This document shows, piece by piece, positions 25,800 through 33,428 of a DNA stretch of 64,000 nt. The first letter of the stretch is position 1. Each line of letters starts with the position of its first letter. The DNA is from Mesorhizobium sp. (GTDB lineage Bacteria > Pseudomonadota > Alphaproteobacteria > Rhizobiales > Rhizobiaceae). The notes under the pieces were generated by a model. It was not told where the DNA came from and ran no database searches. It saw only the letters and a list, made by a program, of their open reading frames with translations. A program made the position numbers and the translations under genes. Location: contig SUGL01000001.1 in assembly GCA_004963905.1 (NCBI GenBank), positions 372,001-436,000 on the forward strand, read 5' to 3'.

Positions 25800-26486
25800 T
25801 TATCCTTCTGGCGGGCAGTTCAGTTCGAGCTTGGTGGCGAAGATCTTGCTCATGTCGGTGCCCGTCGGATCGTTGAAGAACGCGTCCGTCAGGGTCTTCT
25901 GGTTTTCCTTGATCGCTTCGTCCGGATCGGGACGGATCACCTTCTTGGTGCAGTTCGACGGCAGGCCCTCGACGGTGAGGTTGGCGTCGTCGGTGAAGTC
26001 GATCGCGGTATAGAAGGTCGGATCGTAGACGCCGATGTCGATCTTGCCGGCGAGCTTGATCGGCGTCTTCGGTTCGGATTCGAAGAGGATGATCAGCTGG
26101 TCGTTGTCGAAATTGGCCATCAGATGCGGCGGCGGGACCATGGGCACGTCCTTGCCGTCCTGCGTGACCAGCTGGAAATAGTTGAACTCGGCCAGCGAGG
26201 AATGGACGGTGTCGGCCACTTCCTTGAGCTCTTTGTCGTCAAGCTTCAGATCGGAGTTCTTGTCGAACTCCATCATCACCGTACTCGAAAAAAGATCGTC
26301 GAAACGCCACAGATGACGCAGCGCTTTCACACTTTGGTGATCCTCGCTCAGGATCACGTCGAGGCGGGCCTCGGCAAAGACGTGCGGATGCACCTCGGCC
26401 GGCTCGATCCCGGCAAATGTCACTGCTGCGGCCGAAGCCAGCATGGTTGCTTGCCGTTTCAAGTGCATTCCGGGCTGCGATTCCAT
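25800..26486 (-). CDS. DUF1007 periplasmic protein, NicO partner
   Basis: A 228-residue exported protein. After the signal region (MLASAAAVTFAGIEPAEV) it has the DUF1007 opening HPHVFAEARLDV with two His residues, then LRHLWRFDDLFSSTVMMEFDKNSD, and a C-terminal NCPPEG with Cys. DUF1007 proteins are often encoded beside NicO-type nickel/cobalt permeases and may deliver or sense metal in the periplasm. ATG 26486 or 26468 is the start; the latter gives a cleaner signal peptide. Confidence 0.8.
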   Translation of the reverse strand: MESQPGMHLKRQATMLASAAAVTFAGIEPAEVHPHVFAEARLDVILSEDHQSVKALRHLWRFDDLFSSTVMMEFDKNSDLKLDDKELKEVADTVHSSLAEFNYFQLVTQDGKDVPMVPPPHLMANFDNDQLIILFESEPKTPIKLAGKIDIGVYDPTFYTAIDFTDDANLTVEGLPSNCTKKVIRPDPDEAIKENQKTLTDAFFNDPTGTDMSKIFATKLELNCPPEG

Positions 26487-26602
26487 CAACTTCGGGAGTG
26501 GACCCCGAGAGTTATCAGAAAGGGGGCGAAATTGGGACGCGCCTTTGGCTGATTTCGATGCCCGCCGTTATCCCAGGACCGCTACTTCTCGGGGGGCATG
26601 CA

Positions 26603-27502
26603 TCACGCGCCGTCGCGCGTCCTGAACCAGTGCACCAGGAAATCGACGAAGACGCGGACCTTGGCGGGCAAATAGCGACGATGCGGGTAGACGGCAAAGA
26701 TGCCACTGCCGGAGAGAATGCGGTCGTCGAGCACAGTCACCAGGCGGCCGGCCGCGAGGTCGGGGGCGGCGATGAAATCCGGCAGGATGGTGAAGCCCAG
26801 GCCCGACACGGCGGCGGCTCTCGCCGCCATCGGGCTGTTCACCTCTATCGGACCGGACACGGTGACGCTGACCGAATCCTCGCCATCGCCCTTGAAGCGC
26901 CAGTTGGCTAGCGAGCGGCCGTTGGTGTCGACGATGCAGGGCATGTTGGAGAGGTCCTGCGGACGCGTCGGGGTGCCATGCTTTGCGAGCAGCTCCGGCG
27001 ACGCGCAAAGCCTGATCGAAAACGGCCCCAGACGCCTAGCAATCAGCGACGAGTTCTCCAGCCGCGAAATGCGCACGGCGACATCGAAGCCTTCCTCGAC
27101 AAGGTCGACGAAACGGTCGTCGAGATGGATGTCGAGTACGATGTCGGGGTGCTGCTTTGCGAAGTCGATCAAGGATTGGCCGATCGGTGCGTCGGCGAAG
27201 GTGCGCGCCGCCGAAAGCTTGATGCGGCCGCGCACGTCGCCGGAGGATTCGCGCACGGCATCCGCCAGACTGTCGACCTCGCGCACGATTTCGGAGGCGC
27301 GCTGATAATAGGTGTGCCCCGCCTCGGTCAGCGAAAACTGCCGCGTGGTGCGATTCAACAGCAGCGCGCCGAGCTCGTCCTCCAGCTCGCGCACATATTT
27401 CGACAGCAGCGCCTTCGAGCGGCCGATCTTGCGCGCCGCGGCCGAGAAGCCTTCGGCCTCGACCACGTCGATGAAGGCGCGCATGCGGGTCAGTGTATCC
27501 AT
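26603..27502 (-). CDS. LysR-family transcriptional regulator
   Basis: A 299-residue regulator of the CrgA/AaeR-like LysR group. The helix-turn-helix is MRAFIDVVEAEGFSAAARKIGRSKALLSKYVRELE written across residues 6-40 (key motif SAAARKIGRSKALLSKYV). The effector domain carries IRLCASPELLAKHG and GLGFTILPDFIA. The ATG at 27502 follows the amidase stop (27505-27507) by 2 bp, so translation is coupled. It probably controls the amidase. Confidence 0.88.
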   Translation of the reverse strand: MDTLTRMRAFIDVVEAEGFSAAARKIGRSKALLSKYVRELEDELGALLLNRTTRQFSLTEAGHTYYQRASEIVREVDSLADAVRESSGDVRGRIKLSAARTFADAPIGQSLIDFAKQHPDIVLDIHLDDRFVDLVEEGFDVAVRISRLENSSLIARRLGPFSIRLCASPELLAKHGTPTRPQDLSNMPCIVDTNGRSLANWRFKGDGEDSVSVTVSGPIEVNSPMAARAAAVSGLGFTILPDFIAAPDLAAGRLVTVLDDRILSGSGIFAVYPHRRYLPAKVRVFVDFLVHWFRTRDGA

Positions 27503-27504
27503 GG

Positions 27505-28704
27505 TCAGACCTTTCGTGCCGCGTCCAGAATCCTGCGGCCGAGCCGTATCAAAGCGACGTCGCTGCCGGAAGGGCCGAGCAGCGACAGGCCGAACGGCGC
27601 GCCGTCGACCCGTCCCAAGGGCAAGGTGATCTGCGGGAAGCCCGACAGGCCGGCCAGGCACAACAGATGCAACGCCCTTTCGCGATAGGCCTGGAACTGT
27701 TGCGGCGTGCTGGTCTTCAGCGGCGGCGCGCCTGGAACGGTCGGCAGGACGAGAAAGCCGTCGTCGCCGAGCAGGGCGACGAGCTCGGAACGGAAAGCCA
27801 GCCGGCGTGCCGCCTCGGCGGCAACCGTGCCGGCATCGATCGTGCGACCGAAGCCGAAACGCTCGTCGATGCCCGGGCCAAGGCCGTGGTTGCCTGCGGA
27901 GATCCAGTCGCCATGCACCTGCCAGGCCTCGTGGGCCTGCAGCCGGCGAAAGCACCAATAGAGATCATCCGGGGACGAGGCGAAGGCGTATTCTGTCTCG
28001 GTCGGCTCGCCGACGACCCCGGCAGCCAATGCCTTCATTCGCGCATATTCGGCAGCCTCGGCCGGGCCGGCAACGAAAGCATCGAGCCTGCGGAGCGACA
28101 GCGGACGGTTGAGCGGATGCCGGTGCGGATCATCGCCGAGCAGCAGCTTGCCGACCGCTTCGTAGGTCTCGATGTCGCCGGCGAACCAGCCGAAGGTGTC
28201 GAAGCTCGGCGCGAGCTTCATCGCGCCGTCGAGCGAGATGCGGCCGTGGCTGGTGCGCAGCCCGATCAGGCCGCAGAAGCTCGCAGGCGCGCGGATCGAG
28301 CCGCCGGTGTCGGAACCGATGGCGATGTCGGCAAGGCCTCCTGCAACCGCGGATGCCGATCCCGAGGAGGAACCGCCGGTCACGCGGTCCGGTGCGGCCG
28401 GGTTCACCGGAAAGGCGAAATGCGAATTCTGGCCGAACAGCGAGAAGGCGAGCTCGTCGGTCTGCGTCTTGCCGACGAAGCGCGCGCCGGCATCGAGAAT
28501 CATCTGCACGGCCTCGGCCGTCCGAGCGGCGGCATGGGCCTCCTTGAACTTGCGCGGGTTGCCGCAACCGGTGCGGTAGCCGGCGACGTCGTAAATGTCC
28601 TTGACCGCCAGGCGCAGGCCGGCAAGCGGGCCTGATTCCGCATTGGCCACAGGCACTTGGCGCAGATCGAGGAAAGCGTTTAGCGGGCCGCGGGTGTCTG
28701 GCAT
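27505..28704 (-). CDS. amidase (amidase signature family)
   Basis: A 399-residue serine amidase. The catalytic triad of the signature family is visible: Lys in LAVKDIYDV, cis-Ser in GGSSSGSASAVA, and the nucleophile Ser in GSDTGGSIRAPAS. The C-terminal GFPQITLPLG block is also typical. It hydrolyses an amide to acid and ammonia; the natural substrate is unknown. The ATG at 28704 (MPDTRGPLNAF) is preferred over an upstream in-frame codon at 28731. It is the first gene of a two-gene unit with the LysR regulator. Confidence 0.88.
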   Translation of the reverse strand: MPDTRGPLNAFLDLRQVPVANAESGPLAGLRLAVKDIYDVAGYRTGCGNPRKFKEAHAAARTAEAVQMILDAGARFVGKTQTDELAFSLFGQNSHFAFPVNPAAPDRVTGGSSSGSASAVAGGLADIAIGSDTGGSIRAPASFCGLIGLRTSHGRISLDGAMKLAPSFDTFGWFAGDIETYEAVGKLLLGDDPHRHPLNRPLSLRRLDAFVAGPAEAAEYARMKALAAGVVGEPTETEYAFASSPDDLYWCFRRLQAHEAWQVHGDWISAGNHGLGPGIDERFGFGRTIDAGTVAAEAARRLAFRSELVALLGDDGFLVLPTVPGAPPLKTSTPQQFQAYRERALHLLCLAGLSGFPQITLPLGRVDGAPFGLSLLGPSGSDVALIRLGRRILDAARKV

Positions 28705-28778
28705 CGTTCGATTTCCGGATACGGTCCACAAACATTGTTCGACGCCGGAATTTTTACAACCGGCGCTTACGATTTTTA

Positions 28779-28806
28779 TTGATTGTGAAACCCTTCGCTC
28801 TTATAT
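28779..28806 (+). promoter_or_regulatory. probable promoter of the speF leader and odc
   Basis: TTGATT (28779-28784) and TTATAT (28801-28806) are separated by 16 bp in an AT-rich patch, giving a start near 28813, just before the first conserved stems of the leader. Confidence 0.5.
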
Positions 28807-28812
28807 CGCGCT

Positions 28813-29240
28813 TGCCCAAAGTCGCACGTGCCTGTGGGTGTCCGCCGATCCTCGAATGGTGAGGGCAACCGGTAAGGTAACTGGAGCCAACCCCTCCAGT
28901 CGGTCTCGTGGCCAACCGCCAGACCGAGGACACCTTGAAGCAACGACGGTGCGGGCCTTTCTGGTGTCTGCCGGTCGTCCAAAGACCGGGGTTACTGAAG
29001 AGGCACACCTTCATTGCCTGTAGTGCGGACGGGGTCCTCCCATCCAAGCCAAGGCAGACAAAGCGGACCGAGGCCGGGCAAGGCCAGGTTCACCGCCGCG
29101 AGACGGCGATTCGTGGTTCCGGGGTCTCCACCGGCTGGTTCCACGGGTTTTCCGTCCCGCCTTTGTCCACCGCGAGTTCGCGAGGCTGAGCGCCCGCGTC
29201 CCGCAGCCTTTGTGCGCGCCGAAAGGCGCAGATGGAGAGA
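28813..29240 (+). ncRNA. speF-type structured RNA leader of ornithine decarboxylase
   Basis: About 430 bases of untranslated, highly structured sequence precede odc, matching the known alphaproteobacterial speF motif in place and size. Visible pairings are GGTGTCC (28837-28843) with GGACACC (28928-28934), which closes a multi-branch domain; CTGGAG (28881-28886) with CTCCAG (28894-28899); TCGGTCT (28900-28906) with AGACCGA (28921-28927); and CCGGTC (28971-28976) with GACCGG (28984-28989). The speF element is a described conserved RNA; a regulatory role in polyamine synthesis is likely, but its ligand is not established from sequence. Confidence 0.75.
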
Positions 29241-29245
29241 CCTCG

Positions 29246-30379
29246 ATGGCCACCCAGCGCATCCTCGACTTTCTCGCCACCCGACGTCCGAACGGCCCCT
29301 GCCTCGTCGTCGACCTCGATGTCGTGCGCGACAATTTCCGCGCCTTCGAGAAGGCGTTGCCCGATTCCAAGATCTACTATGCGGTGAAAGCAAACCCGGC
29401 GCCGGAAATCCTGCGCCTCCTTGCTGCGATGGGCTCGTCCTTCGACACCGCATCGGTTGCCGAAGTCGAGATGGCGATGGATGCCGGCGCGCCGGCGGAT
29501 CGCATTTCCTTCGGCAACACCATCAAGAAGGAACGCGACATTCAGCGCGCCTACCAGCTCGGCATCCGCCTCTACGCCGTGGACTGTGTCGAGGAGGTCG
29601 AGAAGATCGCCCGCGCTGCCCCCGGCTCGCGCGTGTTCTGCCGCGTGCTCACCGACGGCGAGGGCGCCGAATGGCCGCTGTCGCGCAAGTTCGGCTGCGT
29701 GCCGGCGATGGCCGTCGACGTGCTGCGCCATGCCAAGGGCCTCGGCCTCGACGCCTATGGCGTGTCGTTCCATGTCGGCTCGCAGCAGACCGATCTCACG
29801 GCCTGGGACCGCGCGCTGGGCGACGCCAAGAAGGTGTTCGCGACGCTCGCCGAGGAAGGCATTGTCTTGAAGATGGTCAACATGGGCGGTGGCTTCCCGA
29901 CCCGTTACCTGAAGGACGTGCCGGCGGCGCAGGCCTATGGCCAGGCGATCTTTTCGGCGCTGCGCAGGCATTTCGGCAACGCGCTGCCCGAGACGATCAT
30001 CGAGCCGGGCCGCGGCATGGTCGGCAATGCCGGCGTCATCAAGTCGGAAGTCGTGCTGATCTCGAAGAAGGCCGACAGCGACAATGTGCGCTGGGTGTTC
30101 CTCGACATCGGCAAGTTCGGCGGCCTGGCCGAGACCATGGACGAGGCGATCCGCTATCCGATCGTCACGCCGCGTGACGGCGGCGAGACCGCGCCTTGCG
30201 TACTCGCCGGCCCGACCTGCGATTCGGCCGACGTGCTCTACGAGAAGACGCCTTATCCGCTGCCGCTGTCGCTGACCATCGGCGACGAGGTGCTGATCGA
30301 AGGCACCGGTGCCTACACGACTACCTACTCGGCGGTCGCGTTCAACGGCTTCGAACCCCTCCGATCCTACGTGATCTGA
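29246..30379 (+). CDS. odc: ornithine/lysine decarboxylase, fold-type III (alanine-racemase fold)
   Basis: A 377-residue PLP enzyme that makes putrescine from ornithine. The PLP Lys is in KIYYAVKANP (about residue 50). Also present are GVSFHVGSQQ (active His), MGGGFPTRY (phosphate loop), EPGRGMVGNAG, and the catalytic Cys-Asp motif GPTCDSADV. GGAG lies 9 bases before the ATG. It is controlled by the long RNA leader upstream and supplies substrate to homospermidine synthase (hss at 1261-2706). A GNAT gene follows 98 bp downstream. Confidence 0.93.
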   Translation: MATQRILDFLATRRPNGPCLVVDLDVVRDNFRAFEKALPDSKIYYAVKANPAPEILRLLAAMGSSFDTASVAEVEMAMDAGAPADRISFGNTIKKERDIQRAYQLGIRLYAVDCVEEVEKIARAAPGSRVFCRVLTDGEGAEWPLSRKFGCVPAMAVDVLRHAKGLGLDAYGVSFHVGSQQTDLTAWDRALGDAKKVFATLAEEGIVLKMVNMGGGFPTRYLKDVPAAQAYGQAIFSALRRHFGNALPETIIEPGRGMVGNAGVIKSEVVLISKKADSDNVRWVFLDIGKFGGLAETMDEAIRYPIVTPRDGGETAPCVLAGPTCDSADVLYEKTPYPLPLSLTIGDEVLIEGTGAYTTTYSAVAFNGFEPLRSYVI

Positions 30380-30477
30380 CCGGTTCGCAAGGACCGATCA
30401 GATCAACCTGGGCGGATGCTCGTCATCCGCCCGGGCTCGCTTGTGGAACAGATCTCCGCTCGTGAAGGATCGCGGAC

Positions 30478-31185
30478 ATGGAATACCTGATCAAATCGGC
30501 CGTTGCGGCCACTGAAATTGCCCCCTCGTCCGGACCGTCGGGTGAGCTTTTCTCCGCGGAGGAGAAGAGCTCGACGGCAGTGCTGGCGCCCTCCCTTGCC
30601 CACCGGGCACAGGCTGGCTCGCGCGGCGCGCCGGACGAGGGGGCCGCACAGGCGCCGGCCTTCGTCATCCTTGCCGAAGGCGCCGGAGACATTGAGGCGC
30701 GCGAGGCGCTGCTCGACCGCGCCATGGGGCCGAAGCGCAGGAAGAAATCGTCCGAGAAGCTGCGGCGCGGCCGCCGGCCGTCGGAAGGCCTGGCCTTTGC
30801 GGCGCGCGATCCATCGGGCGCGGTCGTCGGCACGGTCCGGCTGTGGGACGTGCGGCTCGGCGAAGGCGGTCCGGCGGCGCTCCTGCTCGGCCCGCTGGCG
30901 GTCGAGCCTTCGCTGAAGAGCGGCGGCATCGGCTCGGCGCTGATGCAGCACGCGATCGCCGAAGCGGCGCGGCTCGGGCATGGTGCGATCCTGCTTGTCG
31001 GCGATGCCCCTTATTACGGCCGGTTCGGCTTTTCGGCCGATCGCACCGGCTCGCTCGCCATGCCCGGCCCCTATGAGCGGCACCGGCTGCTGGCGCTGGA
31101 GCTGAAAGAGGGCGCGCTCGACGGCGCCAAGGGGACGATCAAGGCCGCCGGCCGCAAGGTCAAGGCGCTGGGTTTCACCGCCTGA
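30478..31185 (+). CDS. GNAT N-acetyltransferase (YhbS-like)
   Basis: A 235-residue protein with a poorly conserved N-terminal 60 residues and a C-terminal GNAT domain: GTVRLWDVRLG, LLLGPLAVEPSLKSGGIGSALM (acetyl-CoA pyrophosphate loop), then ILLVGDAPYYGRFGFSA, the mark of the YhbS group. AAGGA is 9 bases before the ATG. It lies just after odc and could act on a polyamine or related amine, but this is only contextual. A terminator follows. Confidence 0.8.
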   Translation: MEYLIKSAVAATEIAPSSGPSGELFSAEEKSSTAVLAPSLAHRAQAGSRGAPDEGAAQAPAFVILAEGAGDIEAREALLDRAMGPKRRKKSSEKLRRGRRPSEGLAFAARDPSGAVVGTVRLWDVRLGEGGPAALLLGPLAVEPSLKSGGIGSALMQHAIAEAARLGHGAILLVGDAPYYGRFGFSADRTGSLAMPGPYERHRLLALELKEGALDGAKGTIKAAGRKVKALGFTA

Positions 31186-31209
31186 CGGCTTTCAGTTCGA
31201 CAAAAACGC

Positions 31210-31240
31210 AACGCCGCCCATCGGGCGGCGTTACGCTTTT
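31210..31240. terminator. bidirectional terminator between convergent genes
   Basis: The stem AACGCCGCCC (31210-31219) pairs with GGGCGGCGTT (31223-31232), three-base loop, with TTTT at 31237 on one side and AAAAA (31202-31206) on the other. It serves the plus-strand GNAT gene and the minus-strand SCP2 gene. Confidence 0.75.
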
Positions 31241-31248
31241 GCGAATGA

Positions 31249-31533
31249 TCAGCCGAGCAACTGGCTGAGCGCCATGGCGACCGTCATGTCGCCCTCGACC
31301 TTCAGCTTGCCGGCCATGAAGGCCATGGTTGGGTTGAGGTCGCCGGCGATCAGCGAGTCGAGATCGTCGAGCGAGAGCTTGATCGTGCAGTCGGTCGGGG
31401 CATCGGCGGTCGAGACGGTCGCGCCGTCGATGACGACGACGCCGTCGCTGCCGGTGTCGAACTTGACCGAATGCTCGAAGCCCGCGCTTGCCACGCGCGA
31501 CCTGATCTTGTCAGCAATCTCCTGAACGCCCAT
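31249..31533 (-). CDS. SCP2 sterol-binding domain protein
   Basis: A 94-residue single-domain protein of the SCP2 lipid-carrier family. Motifs are GVQEIADKIRSRV, DGATVSTADAPTDCTIKLSLDDLDSLIAG, and PTMAFMAGKLKVEGDMTVAM, the family's C-terminal signature. It probably binds acyl chains or acyl-CoA in the cytosol. AGGAG precedes the ATG at 31533. A strong promoter overlapped by a palindrome lies about 100 bp upstream, so it is likely regulated on its own. Confidence 0.88.
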   Translation of the reverse strand: MGVQEIADKIRSRVASAGFEHSVKFDTGSDGVVVIDGATVSTADAPTDCTIKLSLDDLDSLIAGDLNPTMAFMAGKLKVEGDMTVAMALSQLLG

Positions 31534-31630
31534 GGCGGTTCTCCTCGTTTGGTTGCGTTTGACGCGCACCGGCCTGGGCCGCTGGGCGAGGCGCCGCGCC
31601 GCGCGGGAGCGCGGCCACGGTCACCAGCGC

Positions 31631-31695
31631 ATATAGCTTTTGGTTGACGTTTACGTCAACGTGGTCGCCATGCGGCATGGTGGTAACCATGCCGC
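31631..31695 (-). promoter_or_regulatory. promoter with overlapping palindromic operator upstream of the SCP2 gene
   Basis: On the minus strand, TTGACG (31659-31654) and CTATAT (31636-31631) are 17 bp apart, close to the alphaproteobacterial sigma-70 consensus. The -35 lies inside the inverted repeat GTTGACGT-tt-ACGTCAAC (31643-31660). A second inverted repeat, GCGGCATGGT/ACCATGCCGC (31672-31681 and 31686-31695), lies just upstream. The first palindrome resembles operators of MerR-type regulators of acyl-CoA or branched-chain amino acid breakdown (LiuR-like). Confidence 0.6.
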
Positions 31696-31758
31696 GTGTC
31701 ACATCAGTGGCGGATGGGGGGCGAGATATTCAATCCGGTGGAAACACCGGCGACGCGA

Positions 31759-32280
31759 TCAATGCTGCTTGAAGGCCTTGGTCATTTCCTGGGCCGTTTC
31801 GCCGGCATTCTTGCGGCGCCGGATCGCGTTGTCGCGGATCTCGTCCTTGGACAGGAAGTTGACCTGATCGATCAGCACGTCATGCACCAGTTCGACGCCT
31901 ACCCGGGCGTTCACCGTGTCGCGGATGGCCTTACGGAAGGCATCGAGATCGATCGTTTCCTTCTTGGTGAAATCGATCTGCGGATTGGAATAGAGGTAGG
32001 AATAAACCTGGTCGGTTATTAGCGCCGGCGCCGGGATCGACAGTTTCTTTATCTGGTCCGGTTCCACCGTATAGACGAGCTTGGTCAGAAAATAGCCGTC
32101 GATCTTGGCGTCCTTGATGAGCGGCACGGAAATGATGTCGGTCTTGACGTAGTCGAGGCCGCCCAGCATCGGCTTCGGCGGCTCGCCGACGCCACGCTCG
32201 CCCGCCGCCTGGAAGGAATAGAACACCGCGCCGAGTGTGGCGGCGCAGATCCAAAGCGCTGCGGCGATGAACTTGATCAA
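31759..32280 (-). CDS. FliL-like membrane-anchored periplasmic protein, last gene of flagellar cluster
   Basis: A 173-residue protein with one N-terminal membrane helix (FIAAALWICAATLGAVFYSF) and a periplasmic domain whose layout resembles FliL: a strand-rich first part (IISVPLI, GYFLTKLVYTVEP), a helix with PALITDQVYSYLYS, then DLDAFRKAIRDTVNARVG and a final VHDVLIDQVNFLS strand. The start is probably TTG 32280, with GGAAGGA just upstream. It follows the flgJ and FlgN-like genes. FliL proteins stabilise stators around the motor. The homology is by pattern only. Confidence 0.5.
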   Translation of the reverse strand: MIKFIAAALWICAATLGAVFYSFQAAGERGVGEPPKPMLGGLDYVKTDIISVPLIKDAKIDGYFLTKLVYTVEPDQIKKLSIPAPALITDQVYSYLYSNPQIDFTKKETIDLDAFRKAIRDTVNARVGVELVHDVLIDQVNFLSKDEIRDNAIRRRKNAGETAQEMTKAFKQH

Positions 32281-32311
32281 CGGGTCCTTCCTTGCGCCGT
32301 CGTCATCCCAT

Positions 32312-32734
32312 TCAAGCCCGGGCGTATCCGAATTCGCCGGCCGAATAGGTGCCGTCTGTATCGGCGCGCTGGATGGCGTTCTTCAGCAGCGTGGCGACCT
32401 CGTTGACGGCGTTGAGATGCGCAAGGATCGCCGCCTCGTTCTTCGCCAGCTTCTGGCGCAGCCGCGCCAGCCCCTCGCGATGCTGCTCGAGGAACTCGAT
32501 CTCGTTGGCACCCTTCAGGGCGCGGGTCAGTTCGTAGAGATAGCGGCTCTTGCGGGCATTCGAGGCCTTGAGGTCGTAGTCGGTTCCGCTGCGGATACCC
32601 GCCGTTTCCTCGTCCACCGCCTCCTCGATGCGGCCGATGATGGCGGCGAGGTTACCGGGCCGCGCAGACGCGGCCGGCGTTTCCATGGCGATGGTCCGTG
32701 CAGGCAGATTGGAAAGGTCCGTTTGGTCGGCCAT
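32312..32734 (-). CDS. FlgN-like flagellar protein
   Basis: A 140-residue, mostly helical, charged protein. The helices (AAIIGRIEEAVDEETAG, SRYLYELTRALKG, LARLRQKLAKNEAAILAHLNAVNEVA) suggest the antiparallel helical fold of FlgN, the export chaperone of hook-associated proteins FlgK and FlgL. FlgK and FlgL are encoded in the same cluster. It starts at ATG 32734, 8 bp after the flgJ stop. Sequence similarity is weak, so the name rests on fold pattern and position. Confidence 0.5.
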   Translation of the reverse strand: MADQTDLSNLPARTIAMETPAASARPGNLAAIIGRIEEAVDEETAGIRSGTDYDLKASNARKSRYLYELTRALKGANEIEFLEQHREGLARLRQKLAKNEAAILAHLNAVNEVATLLKNAIQRADTDGTYSAGEFGYARA

Positions 32735-32742
32735 GTAAGTCC

Positions 32743-33312
32743 CTAGATCTTGATGTCCGTTTTTATGGTCGTGTCGTCACCGGTCATCGACCGGGCGGCC
32801 TTACGCTGGAGTTCCTCGATCATCGAGGTCGAAAGCCTGGTCTGCTGGTCGATCTCGGCTCTCTCCGGTCCGCCCCCAACAGGCCCGACCGGTACCTTGC
32901 GCTTGCCGTCCAGATAGTGGTCTGCAAGCATTGATTTCGCGATGCCGATGCCGCCGTGCTCGGCCATGACGTCAGCCACCTTTTCGGCAAGCTGTGACTT
33001 CCACATGTCGCCGGCCAGCCCCTTGCCGTAAACGCCTTCGGTGTCCTTGGGCATCATGTTCTGGATGAAGGTCGTCAGCACCATCGCCTCGAAGCGCTGG
33101 AATTTCTTTGCCGGGTTTGTCGCTTCGGCTTTGTCCGCGGTAGCGCGCGACAGCATCGAGCCGGCGTCTACAGTGGCCGCCTGGTCGACGGAGAACGTGC
33201 CTGGGGCGCCTCCCGCCCTTCTGGCGAGCGCGGCACGCGCCGCCTCGACATCGGCCGGCTCCGCCGCGCGGGCAACGTCCATCACGATGTCGCTGGGTGG
33301 GGAAATCGCCAA
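32743..33312 (-). CDS. flgJ: rod-binding protein FlgJ (CheL-like, no hydrolase domain)
   Basis: A 189-residue protein carrying the FlgJ rod-binding domain only: KKFQRFEAMVLTTFIQNMMPKD, GVYGKGLAGDMWKSQLAEKVADVMAEHGGIGIAKSM. The C-terminal glucosaminidase domain of enteric FlgJ is absent, as usual in alphaproteobacteria, where the protein is also called CheL. The likely start is TTG 33312 (translating as MAISPPSDIV) with AAGG upstream; other choices are an upstream in-frame codon at 33351 or an internal ATG. It would scaffold rod assembly in the periplasm. Confidence 0.82.
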   Translation of the reverse strand: MAISPPSDIVMDVARAAEPADVEAARAALARRAGGAPGTFSVDQAATVDAGSMLSRATADKAEATNPAKKFQRFEAMVLTTFIQNMMPKDTEGVYGKGLAGDMWKSQLAEKVADVMAEHGGIGIAKSMLADHYLDGKRKVPVGPVGGGPERAEIDQQTRLSTSMIEELQRKAARSMTGDDTTIKTDIKI

Positions 33313-33428
33313 GAAAGTTTCGCCTTTTGCCACGGTTTGGTCGTTGCACAATGCCTCGACAAGCTTGTGGCAGGCTTACCAGGGATTTGGCCAAGGGATT
33401 GGATCGTTCATCCGCTGCGCAGGCGCAA

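Noticed and set aside
24369..26552. A 727-codon open frame on the plus strand opposite the NicO and DUF1007 genes
   Set aside because: It overlaps the end of the cyclodeaminase gene and both transporter genes and has only low-complexity basic sequence; the minus-strand genes show clear families.
27503..27958. In-frame 152-residue extension of the LysR gene at 26603
   Set aside because: It overlaps the amidase in another frame, and the LysR domain begins normally at 27502.
30410..30432. Hairpin GGGCGGATG/CATCCGCCC after odc considered as a terminator
   Set aside because: No T-run follows, and the downstream GNAT gene is on the same strand, so it may be read through.
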